Assembly (NCBI GenBank): GCA_028554645.1
Contig: JAQOOI010000018.1
Location: 1 to 64,000 of the forward strand
Length of the DNA stretch: 64,000 bases
From: Omphalotus guepiniiformis
Taxonomy: Eukaryota; Basidiomycota; Agaricomycetes; Agaricales; Omphalotaceae
Direction: 5' to 3'
Numbering within the stretch: the first letter of the stretch is position 1; the number at the start of each line of letters is the position of its first letter. A model generated the notes under the pieces. The model saw only the letters and a list, made by a program, of their open reading frames with translations, was not told where the DNA came from and ran no database searches. A program made the position numbers and the translations under genes. This document shows, piece after piece, positions 22,678 to 33,336 of the stretch.

Positions 22678-23638
22678 CTATGTACGCAGTACGTATAGAT
22701 AGTAATGAAATGCCTCCCCTAACTCCCTTACCTCAAGAATCGTACCAGGAACATTCAGATATCGTTTTCGAAAGTGTGGTTGACCGAATGTCAGATATAT
22801 AAAAACACCTTTTCCTTTTCGAAGTGTCCTAAAGTGATTACTTTTGAGACTCACTGTCATGCTATGGAAGTTGCAGAAAACCAACCGTATTACTTCGCTG
22901 ACTTCTTTATTGCAGTCATCCACGACTTGTTGCGGAGGATTCTATTGACACACACAGAAGGGTTAGACTAATCAGAAATGGCATCCTCACTCACCCATAT
23001 GTCTCCCTTGACAGTCATCATAGCGTCCATCGTACCCTTGTCAATAGCTACGTCAAAACTCTGGTCTTCAAAAGTCAGATAGCGGACGTCCATTTCATGC
23101 CCTGCAGCAGGTTCATTCAATAACGATTCTTTGAATAACAGCTCAAAGAACTGTTTTGAGGCCTACATTCAATCTCAGGTCTTTGCTCCTTGTGTTTCGC
23201 CTGCATCTTTTCGATGACGATAGGTGAATACTGTTAGTTGTCAGCTCCTACTGTTTCACATCGAGGGAAATGGGCCCGACATCAATATTGACAATGTTTT
23301 TGTACCCATCATCGTACATATCCTCTGACAACCTGGAATTTCCGCATCCCAACATGAGGATTTTCGACGAGCGATCCGGTATCAGATCACGTAGAATATC
23401 GGCGACTTCGGAGTAGGATTTGAACCAATCGAATGAGGCATCATCCGCCTCTCTAACAGACGATGATGGTCATCCAGGGCAAGATTAACGAGCGAATGCA
23501 AATACTGGGTGTATCTCTGATTCCTAGCAATTGATTGGAGGAATACTAAGCCGAGATTCGAGACTATTAGGAGGAAAGGCATTCGTACCAGTATTCTTTT
23601 GTTCCATACTGGTCATTAGTATCAGGCAAAATGTCCAT
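22678..23638 (-). CDS. EEF1A lysine methyltransferase-like (METTL13/EEF1AKMT4 type)
   Basis: A class I SAM methyltransferase of the family that modifies lysines of elongation factor 1A. Motifs: YGTKEYWNQRYTQ, ASFDWFKSYSEVADILRDLI, motif I KILMLGCGNSRLSEDMYDDG, acidic end of strand two (IVNIDYSPIVIEKMQ), FDVAIDKGTMDAMMTVKGDI, and the family signature GVFIYLTFGQPHFRKRYL. The C-terminus is ELGEAFHYYLYVLRT. About 210 residues, full length for the single-domain type. The model needs an 18 bp micro-exon at 23506-23523 coding NQRYT; without it the conserved N-terminus is lost. One intron has an unusual GTCGGG donor. Substrate assignment is from family resemblance only. Confidence 0.88.
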
Positions 23639-24984
23639 CGCCACCTCGGATATTTGGCTTCGTATGAGTTACAGGCTCAGCAGTGTTGACGGCAATCTCC
23701 GTGGGCTGAGATGCAGTCCGCCAAAAGCCGAGAGTTCATCTTGTACTCCTCTACGCTAATAACTATTGTAGTTGCGAACCCTTCCTGGTACCTCTGGCCA
23801 AGAATTACTTGTGCGCAAACAAATTCGCAATTTCTTCTTGCTTGAAATCGGCGGTTTCCATTTCGGTGTCTACGTTCTCGACGTTATTCGTGACATTAAC
23901 AGAATTGTGGTCTTGCACGGAATCCAGGCAAAGGTAAAAAATGACCGTCTATAGAAACCGGGCCTACTTGGACGACTCGGAGGCTCTCGGAGGTCGCGTA
24001 CGGACTTCACTCTGTATGGGCTTTATTGAACCTGAAAGACAAACATCTCCGAGAGGCAAATAGTAGGACTCTATATTCTTCGCACTTTCTTTCGACTCGT
24101 CTCATCCTTGGGACCGTTACTTTTGCTCTACGCTTACAAACTTACACCTTCGGTCTTGCGTACTCAAAAACTTGAGAATTTGCCACTTTCAGTGCATATG
24201 CATAAACGTCTGAAGAAAAAGAAATCTTTGCAAGGTAATTCTCGCGTTGATGTTCAACGTCAAACTCTTAAAATCCTGCTAATAATCTAAAATCATATCT
24301 TAGTGATGCGAAGAAGCGGTTGTGCCAGGTCAAAGTTATATGGTTTTCTCGAACCCGCTTGTCCCTGCTCAGCGCCCCGTTTACTGCAACTAGCCGCAAT
24401 GTCACCCGTGAAACGAAGATTAGCCGACGATGGTCTCGAGTACGAGCGCTGAGTTCCGAGTCGCAAGATGCAGATGAATCGTCTCCATGTCAGCAGCCAA
24501 TGAACCTCAATGGGCTTAGAAGCACCGTTAAACACAGGGTATCGTTGAGGTCCACTAAAAGCTATGCCGTTCTACACATGTGCACGCCGGATTGGTGAGT
24601 CCTTGAACATCGAAAGTCCATGATTTAGCTGTGGCGTCGGCAGTGACATGCATATATGATATATTGGTTGGGCCCAGACCGCTTCGGGCATATGTGGGGC
24701 ATATTCGCGGTATATGACATAGGCTCTCATAGGCTATAGCCTTCGAGGTCTCTCCAGTCAAACTCTTCCGCATAGCGAGCTCCCGGCGGTTCGCTAGAAA
24801 AGTTACATAAAGTTCCTGCAGGTACGTGCCTCACAGGCTCGCGTATTGACGAGCGCTCGTCGGCCGGTGGTGGAGCGAGAAACGATGTACAGATATATAT
24901 GCAGCTGATGTTGCAATATCTGAACAGCCAACTCTGCTTTTTCTTTTTTTATTGTTCTCAAACTAGTCTGCTTTATGTCCTGCC
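23639..24984. other. 1.3 kb without a confident gene
   Basis: No conserved domain is visible on either strand. On the minus strand short protein-like pieces occur (near 24150: SSDVYAYALKVANSQVFEY; near 23850: NNVENVDTEMETADFKQEEI), but they cannot be joined into one model with clear splice sites. On the plus strand a basic open stretch at 24108-24290 could splice at 24234 to a downstream frame ending at 24598. These may be a fast-evolving gene or chance frames. The last 150 bp should hold the promoter of the gene at 24985. Confidence 0.4.
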
Positions 24985-25801
24985 ATGCCCGTACTTAACA
25001 CTACCATTGACCTCAATGATACCCACATAATCACCGAAGGGAGCTGGACTAGGTCTGTTAGTAGCGGTGGAAAAGCATTGCTACAGACCACCGATTCAAA
25101 TGCTGCTATAGTCTTCACTTTTGACGGTGAACTAACTCTCTTCGCAACTCTTCCAAATCTATTTACTTACTTCTATGCAGGCCCATCCATCTCAGTGGCT
25201 GGCTCATTGAGCTCCAACGTGACCGACTCAACGGCAAACCTGGCTTACACTCTTGATGGATTTAACGATTCGATGTACACTCTCGATTCAACCAACGGTT
25301 TGCTGTACGCTTCCTCCGACTTACCTTCGGGCCATCATACCTTGAGGATGACGTTGAACAATAATGCCACTGAGCTATCAGTACAGAGTGTCACTATCAC
25401 ACTACAGGAGCAGCCCTCGAAGTTTAACGTCTCCGCACTGGTAGGAGGCGTGATAGGCGGTGTCGTTTTTCTGATACTGGCCATTTTGTTGCTGTTATTG
25501 TATCGAAGACGTATTCATCAAAGTGAGGGTTATCTACTGCCCCGGCGTTTCACAAACTCATTTACTTCATCATCTAGAATCTAATTCCGCCCGACAGTCA
25601 TTACAACGAAACTCGCGTGTTTCAACCCAGGCCACTTCTGGCAATGACGGCCCCCATGAACTCTCACTCACTCGTTCACCTACGACTTCTACCGAAACAT
25701 TCACTTCCATTCCTTCTAGAAAGCAATTTCACCACCCGGACTTTTCCTTGATTCGGACAATGAATAATGTACCTACAGTCAACTTGGATGACATTGTTTA
25801 A
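24985..25801 (+). CDS. Single-pass membrane protein, unknown function
   Basis: One exon of 180 codons plus a second after a 55 bp intron (25523-25577, GTGAGG..TCTAG). The first 150 residues have many N-glycosylation sites (NTT, NDT, NVT, NDS, NNAT, NVS) and beta-rich pattern (GSWTRSVSSGGKALLQTTDS), followed by a strong transmembrane helix (VSALVGGVIGGVVFLILAIL) and a basic stop-transfer (YRRRIHQ). The tail of about 75 residues is Ser/Thr-rich. This architecture is very common in Agaricomycete genomes and is usually annotated as a hypothetical transmembrane protein. There is no cleavable signal peptide, so the N-terminus probably reaches the outside by the TM helix. Function unknown; a surface sensor role is only a guess. 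Confidence 0.85.
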
Positions 25802-25934
25802 TAGTCAATAGCTTTAGTACCACCAATAATTCACATTGTAGTACATCATCTACCCATTATCTACCTATAGGACGACTGCGAATAAAAATCTATCGCCTGT
25901 TGTGACTTTTAAAAGGTCTAGCAAACCGATGAAT

Positions 25935-27323
25935 CTACAGGAAAAATGTGCGCCTTGTTGTTTCTAGCTCAGGCTTGAAAATAAAAATGAGTCTCATGAT
26001 TTTGACGATGAATCTGACGGACTTGTCGTACCTTCCACTTCCATAAGAATTCATCTTGTTTTGGTGGCACAACCTTGGCAGGTGCCTCAATATTTGCATC
26101 ATTTCCGTCCGGAGTGCCTTCCTCGGCATCTTGAGCAACTTCGGTCTCATTTGTGTCAAACTCTAGTCCTTTAGCCTCTTCTCCCACATTGAACACCGCA
26201 GGGATGCCTTTTCGTAGTGTTTTCAACTTCAAAGTGAAGCGGGGTCCTATTTCCTGTAACGCAACTTTCTCTGTCGACCTAAACGCGTATCTGGGTAATA
26301 GCAGCCGTATCAGTACGCGCCGTAGGCAGGCTATTTATAGGTCCCACCTATGCCGCCTGAAGAAGAGAAAGTCTCTTTGGTTATGTAGTGTGACTACCTG
26401 CCTGCCTTGGAATTCAGGCAGTGGAGGGAAAAGCGTCTGGAACATGCGACCGACTGTGTGTCCTAATCGTGTAACGAAATTGTTTAGGACGAGTTCCGGA
26501 TGATGTGGAGTTGCTCGAGCATGACCCTAGACAAACTATGAATGGCTGAACATCGTACCGCATAAAGAGACTCACATATATTTGTTTCGTGAGTTCTATC
26601 GAAGTGAGCTTGAAATAAGCAGTCGGTCCACTTGGAAGATGTATCAAAGTGATAGCATCTGACTTCATGAGCATAGACAATCTTCAGTGAGAGGAAATCA
26701 CGCTTACTTGGTTTTTTCATATCTTCATTGACCACCAGCATATGTTTATATCCTCGTCCTGCCGCCCAACCTGCTATCCTCCCCATCTCAAAGCCTTTGC
26801 CTTTTTTCCTCCTGATAAATTCTGATCCTGGAAAGACGCCTACAAGCTCATCGCAAAACTCATACGTTCGTTTCGATGCTTTGGGTGATGTTGTGATGAG
26901 CACCTTTGGTGGTAGCGAAGGGTCGTTCTCAGACGTGAAGTATGAGGCAAAAGGATCAGATGCGATATCAGCCGCAGTCTCGTCTAGGATGGCCTCTCCA
27001 GATGATGAAGCTTCGGGCTGCGTTGAAGAGGAAGAAGGATCGGCGGTCAGAAACGAAGGATCGAATTCTCGTGTATTATCAAGAGTCCGAGGAACATTTT
27101 CAGTAAGTCGTTTCTGTTTCGTTGTTTTTAGTATCTTCCGATACTTAGCAACACCTCTTCGAACACTCACCTTCTTTGCCGTAGGGTCATTAGCCTCTAA
27201 TTTTGCACGAGCCAACCGCCGTTGTAACTTGCTCTGGTTTTTAGCCTTCCTGTTTTTATTTGCAACTTCTTCTCGTTTTATTTTGTTTCTGATAGTGGAG
27301 GGCTCGAATCGACTGCTCGACAT
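25935..27323 (-). CDS. RPF1: Ribosome production factor 1 (Brix domain)
   Basis: Nucleolar Brix-domain protein required for 27S pre-rRNA processing and 60S assembly. Start at 27323 ([20 protein letters not shown]) with a Lys/Arg-rich N-terminus. The Brix domain begins [20 protein letters not shown], then [20 protein letters not shown] and [20 protein letters not shown]. Later [40 protein letters not shown] and the end [16 protein letters not shown] are all diagnostic. Five exons; the acceptor for NAITLIHL is the GTCAG at 26665, and a last 51 bp intron precedes the terminal exon. About 365 residues, slightly longer than yeast because of an acidic insertion before the last exon. Convergent with the membrane protein gene. 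Confidence 0.93.
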
Positions 27324-27380
27324 GGTGAGTGTCGAAGTCAAGTAATTGACGGAAAATTTGCCGGCTGCGATAGACCTAAA

Positions 27381-27390
27381 TTAGGGTTAA
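27381..27390 (-). promoter_or_regulatory. TTAGGGTTAA telo-box-like motif upstream of RPF1
   Basis: TTAGGGTTAA lies about 58 bp upstream of the RPF1 start codon; on the coding strand it reads TTAACCCTAA. Such telomere-repeat motifs occur in promoters of ribosomal and ribosome-biogenesis genes in plants and some yeasts (Tbf1 sites). A match of this length can occur by chance; support comes from the double copy at bL21m/ATP1. Confidence 0.45.
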
Positions 27391-27616
27391 AACAAGCTTT
27401 TCCGAGTCTGGAGGCATTCAAATACAATTTACTATGTAACAGTTTCCTATATCAGTAGGGTTCTCACCCATTCATGGTCTATTTTATCCAATTTATAGAG
27501 TGATACAGTATGTAGCATATCGACAGCATAAGTAAGTGTAAAAAGACTTAAGGACACTCCCGAATCCGGGCTCGGCATGAAAGATCACAAAAGAAACAAC
27601 CGTTTTACTTCACCGC

Positions 27617-29679
27617 TTAGTGCTCTCCCCGCTCAGAGGCCGTCTCGTCTTCGTCGTCTTCATACTCGTCCTCATCATCATCGAATCCGCCTTCGTCCAT
27701 CTCTTCCTTTAACTGATGTTGAAGTAAGAAAGCTGACGCTGCGGGCAGAACAAGGGAATATACTTTCCATTTCAATCAACTCGTGACACTCGTTCAGATG
27801 GGCCATTACAATCCCTTGTCCTTCAGGTATTGATCCATCCGCACCCACGAACTTTCCATCTTTACGCCGTGACTCGATTTGGTGAAGCGCAAGTTGATAC
27901 TAAAGGGATGCAAATTAGTACAAAAATGAACACAATGAGCACCCCTTAATTCTCGTGGAGTAGGGGGTAAGATGGCTATGGATGTTCAATGAATCATCGT
28001 AAAAAACACGCACAGGGTAAAGATCTCGGGGAGTAAATGGACCGCCATATTTCAGCACCTCATTCAAGCATTTCTTCACCGTGGAGAGTTTGTTGGCCTT
28101 TGTCGATAGTCGATAGTTAATCAGGAATTCGGACGCCATATGGAGAAGAGACTTACAATAGGCGTAAGTTCTTCTGAGACGGGTTCACTTGATGATAAGA
28201 GCCTGTAGATCAAGCCATAACATCGTCGCAGCAAGTAAAGAAGAACCTGGGACATAGGGAGTTAGATCAACTTCAAGCCAGAGACATGCTACTTTACATA
28301 TTGCCCTTCAGGGCGGTTCCCTTCTGAATCTAAGAACTTGCCATCGACTCTCATCTTATCGATCTCCTGTAAACTTAGAGAATAGTTGTAAAGGTCTGTC
28401 TCCCGAAGGGTCCACCGATGAGTGAGAACGAGGTCTTCCAGTTCGGACCGTAATCCACTGAGCCGGTCATAGATAGGCTTGAGAGAAGTAGGGACATTCT
28501 TAGATTCTTCGTTGGCCTTGATTTCTTGGGCGATGTCGAAGCATTCTTCGAGCAAGGAAGAGCAGATAGCTTGGGAGGCAGGCATTGTACCACCTGGACC
28601 AAGAAACTTTCCGTCTACGCGTTGGCTGTGAAGTGCATTGGAAAAGCCAGAAGCATAAGAACATTGATACACCATCATAGAACCAATAGGTGTATAAAGA
28701 TACATTTCCCCCTGAGATTGAATATTGGAAGGAGACGGAACAAGCAAGAAGACTACTCAACGAATCAATCTTACGAAGCTCTTCTTGCAGAGGCTTTAGG
28801 TCGGCTTTATGTGAACCTTCCTTGGCGGCAAGTGCGACGAGTTTCCGTCGAACAGTGACAAGTTTTTCATGAATCGGAGTAAGCTCTATCGACAGGACGG
28901 ATAATGAATCCTGTAGAGAGCGTACAATATCATCTACATCAATCACTTAGTTTTGTGAGTGAATGTAGAGGGGTTACTACATACCACACTTGTTAAGCTG
29001 ACGCTCTAAAAGCTTGATTATGGGTGTTGGTTGTTTATTTTCTGCGGTATCTCGCTGCAAGATTTGTCGAAGGTCGGCAATACGCCGTTGGAACGGTGCA
29101 AGGTCAGATTCATTATAAACTGCGGATTCGTTCATATGGTTAAGAATTTGCTGCGATTGGTATAACGTGAGTAAACTTGAACAAGAACAGTTGGCCTGAC
29201 ACGTACCCGCATAGATGCTATCTGAGAATAAGTTGCAGGCGCGTCTCTAGTCTTGCCAATCGTAAGGTAGAATAAGGAGAGAAGACTAAACACGTCCGCC
29301 AGAGTCGTGTCCAATCTGTTAATGTATGCAGAATAGTCATCCCGAACATCGTTCAATTTTGTCACTATCGCGAAGAAATCAGGTTCCTGAGCTGTACGAA
29401 CAAGATAGCTATTTCGAACTGAAACATACCTTGTTTTACGACAGCCTGATAGAGAGAATTGACATCGGAAGCTTTAATGAAATCTCCTCTGTCCTTTTTG
29501 AGGGCTGTTAATCTGTTCCGGATGTTGAGAAGACTAGATGAGAAGGAGAGTGAAGGAGAACACATGAAGAGCATACTTGACAAGTGCCTCGAGAATAGGA
29601 AGCTCTATAACAAATATGAGGACTAGATTCAGGATATTTGAGGGAGATACATACCTTCCTGTGGAACTGGTTCGGCCAT
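27617..29679 (-). CDS. Fungal protein with three DGKF motifs (DUF2408-like)
   Basis: Start at 29679 (MAEPVPQEELPILEALVK). The protein is mostly helical (LTALKKDRGDFIKASDVNSL, LKPLQEELRKIDS) and has three copies of a motif: RVDGKFLGPGGTMPASQAIC, RVDGKFLDSEGNRPEGQYVL and RKDGKFVGADGSIPEGQGIV, each followed by a helix with a conserved Cys (EECF, RRCY, NECH). This resembles the fungal family of unknown function DUF2408; the assignment is from memory of the pattern and not certain. The C-terminus is strongly acidic (DDDEDEYEDDEDETASERGE). The join into the last exon (about 27725-27775) does not keep frame with any GT..AG pair I can find, so the end is uncertain. Around 500 residues. No signal peptide or TM. 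Confidence 0.75.
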
Positions 29680-30079
29680 TGACCAAAGAGCTAGTTCCTA
29701 GCTATTAGAAGGTGGTCAAGTACTTGTATTATGGATGGCTGATCCACAATCCCCATCTTTGCCGAGCCAATACCTCCATACGTTCCCACGGGGTTTACCC
29801 TCTGGATTGACTCTCCATTTTATTCTCTTTCTCGGTCTTTTTCGTGTAATTATATTATTATTCATCTTGACGTGGACATTTGATATATGGATAGTTATGC
29901 AAGGATATAATTCAGGCTAAAACTTTTAAATTATTCTAGTTTTGGGAGTAACATGTTGGAGCACGTGACCCGTTACTTTACTTAATCTCCTAGCCGACAC
30001 TCTGCTACCTGGCCCGACTCAGCTGGAACTGTCCTTTAACAACCACCTTCATCCCATCGCACTTTCACTGTAGTTCACC
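29680..30079. other. Divergent promoter region
   Basis: 400 bp between the DGKF gene (minus) and tropomyosin (plus). No gene seen; a 61-codon hydrophobic frame at 29735 has no support. The stretch near tropomyosin is pyrimidine-rich (CTTTAACAACCACCTTCATC). Confidence 0.5.
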
Positions 30080-30743
30080 ATGACCGAGAAGATTAAAGAG
30101 GTCTGTACTCTCTACTTTGATGTTTACTCGATTTCATTTCTGAGAGCCATCATGACAGAAATTGACCAACTTGCGTATTGAAGCTGACAGCGCTATTGAG
30201 CGTGCAGAGATCGCCGAGGGCAAGATCAAGAAGTTGGAACAGTTGCTTTTAGAGAAGGAACAGGAGAACACGTCACTTCAGCATCAGCTCCAAAGAGCCG
30301 AGGGTGACTTGGAGAAACTTGAAGGGAAGCTGACGGAGTCTAAAGCAGCGCAGGAGGAGGGTGAACATTCCAAGACGACGAACGAAGGTCTACTACGAAA
30401 GATACAACTGCTCGAGGAGGAGCTCGATGCTGCCGAGAAGAACGCCAAAGACACTGTAGACAAGTGTGTCGTCATTCATTAATCAGTCTTGGCGCTGACG
30501 GTCACTGATCTTTACCCGCTCATTCTCTAGACTGCGGCAGGTAGATGTCAAGGCGGAACACTTTGAAAGGCAAGTTCAACGGATGGAACAGGAGCGCGAT
30601 CAATGGGAGAAGAAATACGAAGTACGTCGACTAGTCTTATCAAAACCACTCATTCTGATCGCTATCTCAGGAATCTGAGGCGAAATACCAGCAATCGAAG
30701 AAGGAGCTGGAGGAGCTTGTTCTCCAGATGGAGGGCCTGTGAT
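30080..30743 (+). CDS. Tropomyosin
   Basis: Actin-filament coiled-coil protein that stabilises actin cables and the contractile ring. Four exons: MTEKIKE, then TNLRIEADSAIERAEIAEGK and a continuous heptad pattern (IKKLEQLLLEKEQENTSLQH, LLRKIQLLEEELDAAEKNAK), the block LRQVDVKAEHFERQVQRMEQ, and the end ELEELVLQMEGL. Length about 161 residues, exactly that of Cdc8-type fungal tropomyosins. Introns have GTCTGT, GTGTGT and GTACGT donors. Start at 30080 is the first Met and fits the conserved MxxIKEK beginning. Intact. Confidence 0.95.
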
Positions 30744-30957
30744 TGGAAGTTCACCAATACCCTGTTTGTGGCTCATCTGCCGTTTACTCGCTGTTGCGCC
30801 CTCCATTCGCCCTCTTAGTATTCACTGTACAGGAATTATCTCACTAGTTTTTTTTTGGATTCCGTCACGATAAGGTCTCGATAATACGAAATGAATTCTA
30901 ACGTATACTATACAACAAGCGGGTGTATGTCTCATACATATAGTCCGTATCGATCGA

Positions 30958-31586
30958 CTACTTGAACTTGAGTGAAACAGAGTTGACACAATGGCGTTCA
31001 TCAGCTTTTGGGATAGCATTGTTAGCATCGTTGAGCGCATATATTGCACAAAGGTGAACGTACTCGGTGTCTTGAATCCTTCTCCCTTGAATACATGTCC
31101 CAGGTGCCCTCCGCACGCGGCACAGGTAATTTCAGTCCGTGCCATACCAAATGCACGGTCTTCATGGCGGTTTACTGCTCCCGGAATAGCTACACAATAG
31201 ACATTCAGGGTTCTGTCATAGGAAATCAAACTATGAGAGGTCGTACCATCAAAGAATGCTGGCCATCCACATCCGCTCTAAACCGAAGATGGTGAGCATC
31301 AAACACAGAGCAGTCTACAGACTATGTACTTGCTCTTAAATTTAGTTGTACTCTTGTACAGTGGCGTACCACACCCTGCACATTCATAGACACCCTCGTC
31401 GTAGTGATGCTCGTATTCGCCTGTTCCAGGTCGCTCTGTCCCTTTCTGGCGCAATATTCTGAACTGTGCGAAAGCAAGTTGAGCGTTACGAAATAAACAG
31501 ACGACCCAGAAACCTACCTGCTCTGGAGAGAGAACAGCTCTCCATTCCTCATCGGTTTTTGTGTTGGATCCTGGTGTAGTTGCCAT
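30958..31586 (-). CDS. Peptide methionine-R-sulfoxide reductase (MsrB)
   Basis: Reduces the R form of methionine sulfoxide in proteins with thioredoxin. Motifs: [31 protein letters not shown], first zinc CxxC in [39 protein letters not shown], second zinc CxxC in [20 protein letters not shown], and the catalytic Cys in [14 protein letters not shown]. Introns restore each conserved join (for example FFD to AIPGAVN across 58 bp). The ATG at 31586 gives a cytosolic form of about 135 residues; the frame is open upstream to a possible Met at 31670 with a basic stretch ([19 protein letters not shown]) that would act as a mitochondrial presequence. Convergent with tropomyosin. Confidence 0.93.
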
Positions 31587-32035
31587 GTCTGTATTCTTGA
31601 TTCCAGCAGGCAGAGTGTATGAACGTATAGGTTTCCGGGCAAAGAACAAATCTGCGAACTTATAACCCATTTGTCGGACCGGCAAGTCTGGCAAGTCTTA
31701 TGATACTCTATCGATAGAATACGCTGATATTTGTAGATCTCGCAGAAAAGCTATGAGTTCTTCGTATGATGCGTAAGATTCTGTGATTGTCTGACATATT
31801 ACTTACTCATCTCTCAGTTTATCCGACCTCGTGAGCGCAGCTGCCAGCTGACCGTGACGCTCAAATTGCCTGAAGGGGTATCCCCAGCTTCGCGGTTGTC
31901 ACTGCTTTGCCACCGGATTCAAGAAAGAGACTGTATTTAAGGATACATCATTATATCACATCATTAGGTTCACTACCAATCGCAACCATTGTATCTTTTG
32001 AGAAACTTAACAATAACAATAGACGTGACAACGCC
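31587..32035. other. Upstream region of MsrB
   Basis: About 450 bp between the MsrB start and the end of the eIF4E gene on the same strand. The first 100 bp stay open in frame with MsrB and may encode an alternative longer N-terminus. Nothing else seen. Confidence 0.5.
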
Positions 32036-33167
32036 TTATGATAGAGGTGTTCGGTCAATGGCAGAATTTCGAAAGCTCGATTTGTCCTGCATCGAGTCTG
32101 GAAAATATTCAAGTGAGCAATTTGGCTACGCAAGCTTACAAGAAACACACACCGTTGTTCGATTTGTACTCCATAATAGTAGTGGATGGAAGGCGTAACA
32201 CTTTCCGTATTGTGTCCCTGTGAAGATTGTCTGACGAATAGGTCTGAAGGACATCACATTTCACGTACCTTATTCGCTCTCGAACCTTGGTATCACTTTC
32301 CACCCTGTTCCACAGACTGACGATATCCTCGCTCTGCCGCACACTGATTGTACAGCCACAAATTTCAGGCATCTCACCACCTGAATCACTGCCATCTTCC
32401 CAATTGCTTGCCACCGCCGCAGCATCACCAGTGGTCTCCTCCGAACGACACTCATCAAATTGGTCCCCAAGCACGGCAAGAACGAGGTCTTCCCAGATGC
32501 GGTCTGCAACACCCTTCTTAAGACGAATAATCCACTTCCCTCCAGAAATATTCATAGGGTCTTCCCAAACCGGTCTGCGAATGCCATTGTGGAACAACAG
32601 GTAATCGGTTGTAGGTTGAAGGGCAGAAGGTGGAGAAAGATGCGTCCATAGCGACCAGAAGGACTCAACCTATGACGAACGTCAGTTCACCGACTCTGAA
32701 CGCAAATTGGCGCGTGTGCACGCGCCGGAAACCATCGATTACACTCAACAGACGCAAACGCAGAGATTTTCTTTATTCCTTCCTCGTAACTTGTAATTTT
32801 ATTCCCTGGAGCACGTTGTTGACGGAACCAAAATACCCATCTAAAACAGAAAAGGTAAAGACACAAAAGTGGGTTTGAAATATGTTTAACTACGAACATA
32901 CGTGTTTCGAAGTGGATGAGGCTCCGAGGCACCGTTTGGTGAGGAGCCGTTACTAGCGAGTGTGTGTTCCTTGGAAGTGGATCGTTCTGAGCCAGAACTG
33001 GTCGAGATTGAGGTAGAAAAGTGCTTGGAAGACGGTAACCGGGACCGTGGGGTACCCTGAACAGACGTTGTATGATTTTGACTCTGCTGTTGGTTCTGCA
33101 ACGTTGGAGCGGAGGAGTTGGCGAGAAAACGGGATTGTGAGTGGTTAGAAAAGTAGCTGTTCGCCAT
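32036..33167 (-). CDS. eIF4E family cap-binding protein (class II, 4EHP-like)
   Basis: A cap-binding protein of the eIF4E-2/4EHP type. The N-terminal 90 residues are Ser/Gln-rich and probably disordered (start MANSYFSNHSQSRFL at 33167). The fold follows with WVFWFRQQRAPGNKITSYEE, SFWSLWTHLSPPS, FHNGIRRPVWEDPMNISGGK and GGKWIIRLKKGVADRIWEDL, giving the tryptophans that stack on the cap guanine and bind the phosphates. An acidic insertion (EETTGDAAAVASNWEDGSDS) precedes GCTISVRQSEDIVSLWNR. Two 3' introns give the end YKSNNDSMQDKSSFRNSAID. About 370 residues. The class II assignment rests on the overall pattern; a plain eIF4E1 is less likely given the long N-terminus. Confidence 0.85.
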
Positions 33168-33336
33168 TAGAACAAGATAGTCGGTCAATCTTTAAGAAGT
33201 ATACGATATGCTGTTCATATAATGAATATGTTTTCATATTTCATTGAATTGAAAAATGAAGGACGAGACTCACGATGAGGAAACTAAGAGAAATACAGAA
33301 CGAGTTACGTAATTCACTTCTGACCCTTCTTCCTCC

